From Cryptococcus deneoformans JEC21 (taxonomy: Eukaryota > Basidiomycota > Tremellomycetes > Tremellales > Cryptococcaceae), in assembly GCF_000091045.1 (NCBI RefSeq), contig NC_006686.1, positions 96,001 through 160,000 of the forward strand: 64,000 bases of DNA. Reading direction: 5' to 3'. Position 1 is the first letter of the stretch; each line of letters starts with the position of its first letter. This document shows positions 61,601 to 64,000 of this stretch, in pieces. The position numbers and the translations under genes were made by a program. The notes beneath the pieces were generated by a model. That model was not told the DNA's origin and made no database searches. It was given only the letters and a program-made list of their open reading frames with translations.

Positions 61601-63693
61601 TTAACACCCGGTCAACTCATTCTTGGGGAAGGTGTAACCTTTTTAAGATATATTAGTACAGGCCATAGCATAAAGAAGAGAGGGGCGGGGGAGCGTATAC
61701 GTACCTGCTTGAGCCCAAGTCGTCAAATTCGCATTGGAGTATACCTCGGCGTGTTTGGAGATATAATCTGCAGTGGGGTAGTCTACAGCATGCCGTCAGT
61801 TTCTGGTGATGAAAAATTCCTTAAATGCAAAGGATACTCACCATCGGGGTCACATCCGATAGAGATACTGTCCGATTGTTGATACACACGGAAGTAATCA
61901 ATGCGAAGGTAGTTGGGGAAAGTGAGATGATCGAAGTCGACAGGTTGGAAGTTGAACGAAAGACCAAGGTTGACGATCAGGGTCATAGGTTCTTCGGGAA
62001 TGGTTCGTCTTCCAATACCGACCCTTTCATTCGCCGCAACGGCGTCCGCATACATGGTCCAACTAGTTTTGTTGTCGCTGTACCAAGTTACGTATCCATC
62101 CTCCTTATTATTGGGAGCAGAATCGTATTCCATAGCAAACATGGCAAATTCGCCGCCACCTCCGGACTGGCTGTAATAGATGTCTCTGGGTACACGGGTA
62201 AGAGAAGAGACAGATTGTTGGTATGTACCACCGAGGTATGTGTTCCAGTATGTCAAGTCAGTATCATACTGCTTGTAGTTGCTTGTTGAAGTGTTGTCCC
62301 ATTGGTAGTAGTCGTCAAAGGGTGCAGTTTGGAATGACTGGGAGACTTCCCCTCGGTTTTCGGAAATGATGATCTGCGCTTCAATGATATCGATTTCAGG
62401 AGACGATCGACCGACGGTAACGTCTGGACCAGGATGGTCTTCGCCCTCACACGTACATGACGGGGTACGCATACCGGGAAGTAGAGAGAGCTGAGTGCCG
62501 CTGGAACCACTGGTGAGTGCGGCTTCGGGGCCTGTACCATTGAGCCAAGTTTGGTTCGGAAGAATACCGACGTCACAAGAGTTGTAAGTGTATCTGCAAG
62601 GGTCAGTCACAATCAGCAGAAGAAACTGCAGGATACTCACGGCCACATTCCTTCAGTAGAAGCACCATAACCAGGTCGTCCCAAGTTACCCATAGTCCAG
62701 ACACCAGGCCAGAAACCACCAATACCGCTCGTGCCAGGCAAAGAAGCAGAGAATTCAATATAGGCATTTTTGCTGACACAAAACTTGTTCCAAGACTGGA
62801 GCATACCAGACTTGAAGTTGAGATCGTGGATGGGTTCTTGAGTGACGGTAATGACTAGGTGACCATCGGCCGTAGTGATGGCAGAAGGATCGTACCATTC
62901 CAGGTCACTGGAAAGTGTTAGGTTAATATTGAAATTGATCTGAACTCAATGATGATGGACAAACTCACCCAGTTGGCCAATAATTTAAATCAACACCTGT
63001 CCAGAATGGATCATCACCCTCAAAGAATGTTCTTCCATCTTTTTCAAACTCGTCCGAAAATACCAATGTCCACTCCTTCCCATCGAACCCAGTTCTTGTG
63101 TACAGGTACTCAGGTGTATCTGAGTCGATCAGACTGGGCAAGCCAGTGATAGAAGGATATTGTCCACTGGCATTGATACCACCGAGGTTATACCCGGATG
63201 TGTTAGACCCGCTAGAGCTGTCATCGCCGTAGTAGAACGATATGATAGGGTAACCCGCGAAAAGCATTACACCGCCGCCTGCCAAAACAGCCAAAGTCAA
63301 TGCGTTGGCCCATCCTCGCCAAGAACTGATATTAAACGGCGTGCTGAGATCCTTTTTCTCAGCGGCGGTAAAGGTATGCAGGTGGTCGTCCATATCATCA
63401 TCGTCATCTATCGGCCCCTGGGCATATGCGTCCGTAGGCAACGCACCTGCCTCGCTGACACCAGCAACGGGGCCAGGGTTGAGATGCGCTGTGGGACCAA
63501 ATCTGTTGCCAGAAGAGAAACTCGCATAGGACGCGCCAGTGGGAGAGTTTGCGCCGACACGGTGAGACATGCTAGACTGGTTATCGTATGAAGTAAAGGA
63601 TGATTCAGAGAGACGCTGGGACATGCCAGGATTCTGGGCGGACGCGAGCAGGGGTTCACGGCCTAGAGTGGGCGATTGGCTGCCGTACTGCAT
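61601..63693 (-). CDS. KRE6/SKN1-family beta-1,6-glucan synthesis protein (copy 2)
   Basis: Paralogue of the gene at 14440-16726. The ATG at 63693 begins MQYGSQSPTLGREPLLASAQ; the longer open frame upstream would place a Ser/His-rich leader before it and does not match copy 1. A cytosolic tail of about 110 residues precedes the single span ([20 protein letters not shown]). The luminal GH16-like domain opens [20 protein letters not shown] and has the catalytic-type motif EIDIIEAQ and the block [20 protein letters not shown]. It then has NYLRIDYFRVYQQSDSISIG. A last intron pair joins YPTADYISKHAEVYSNANLT and TTWAQAGYTFPKNELTGC to the stop at 61601. About 590 residues. Fungi usually keep two to several such proteins; Cryptococcus has several KRE6/SKN1 members. 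Confidence 0.93.
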
Positions 63694-64000
63694 TGACTTT
63701 TGATGCGTGCGGCCGCGATGTGGCTGGCGGTGGGTGGTCGCTGGGTGGGTGGCGGATGAGTCGACGTGGGTACAAGGGAAGATAGCAGTCGACGTGAAAT
63801 ACGATATGCAAGAGATAGGAGGGAGGGAAGGAAGGAAAGAAGGAGAATGGATATAGAAGGGAAGACAAGAGGCGATGTAGAGAATGAAAGTGGAACGGGG
63901 CTCGGATAATTTCTTGCGGCTGCGCACTACATTCCATGCGGAACGCGCTGGGCCAAGAGTGGAAAGCTATTTTTTACACAGCGCATTCTGGGCAATATTC
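63694..64000. other. Upstream leader and promoter of KRE6/SKN1 copy 2
   Basis: C/T-rich on the - strand (63780-63900), resembling the leader of copy 1. No further gene before the window edge. Confidence 0.5.

Noticed and set aside
1..64000. CRISPR arrays, bacterial operons, prophage or plasmid features
   Set aside because: The window is eukaryotic with spliced genes; no direct-repeat arrays were seen.

Overview
The window looks like nuclear DNA of a basidiomycete yeast of the Cryptococcus/Tremellales type. Genes are split by many very short introns (about 40-120 bases) with GTNNGT donors, CTNAY-like branch points and NAG acceptors. Both strands are used and there are no operons. The gene content is housekeeping plus nutrient transport: a mitochondrial ATP synthase epsilon subunit, KRE6/SKN1 cell-wall proteins, ribosome-biogenesis factors, a ZIP zinc transporter, a DUR3 urea transporter and several MFS efflux carriers. 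I could not run any search, so names rest on motifs read from spliced translations. For multi-exon genes, start and end are the outer CDS limits.

Layout. 0.4-6 kb: a FAS1-domain protein (-), an intron-containing tRNA-Phe (-), ATP15 (+), two small unrecognised divergent genes, and a ZIP transporter with a histidine-rich loop (-). 6.0-10.5 kb: a gene-poor stretch with a perfect 58-bp inverted repeat, a purine-rich tract and decayed-looking ORFs. 10.5-21 kb: a Zn2Cys6 transcription factor (+), a KRE6/SKN1 glucan-synthesis protein (+) and an ATR1-like MFS carrier (+). 21.7-29 kb: RIX1 (+), a possible small secreted peptide precursor (+), a METTL21/EFM-type methyltransferase (-), a dysferlin-domain peroxin (+) and a TMEM14 protein (-). 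29.5-35 kb: a 14-TM DHA2-type MFS carrier (-) and a second ATR1-like carrier (-). 35.4-42 kb: URB1/NPA1 (-). 42.7-51.3 kb: a large unrecognised two-TM protein (+), a phosphopantothenoylcysteine decarboxylase (-) and two low-complexity unknown proteins (+). 51.9-60.5 kb: a PhyH-type 2-oxoglutarate dioxygenase (-), an amino-acid permease (+) and DUR3 (+). 61.6-63.7 kb: a second KRE6/SKN1 paralogue (-).

The genes make no single pathway. RIX1 and URB1 both act in 60S ribosome assembly. The amino-acid permease and DUR3 are adjacent nitrogen-uptake genes, and the DUR3 upstream region carries several GATA-factor sites. Two families (KRE6/SKN1 and ATR1-like MFS) each occur twice in opposite orientation, one nested inside the other. 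I found no convincing new multi-gene system. The most unusual items are the inverted repeat in the gene-poor stretch, a possible repeat-bearing secreted peptide locus near 25 kb, and several clearly coding but unrecognised proteins.
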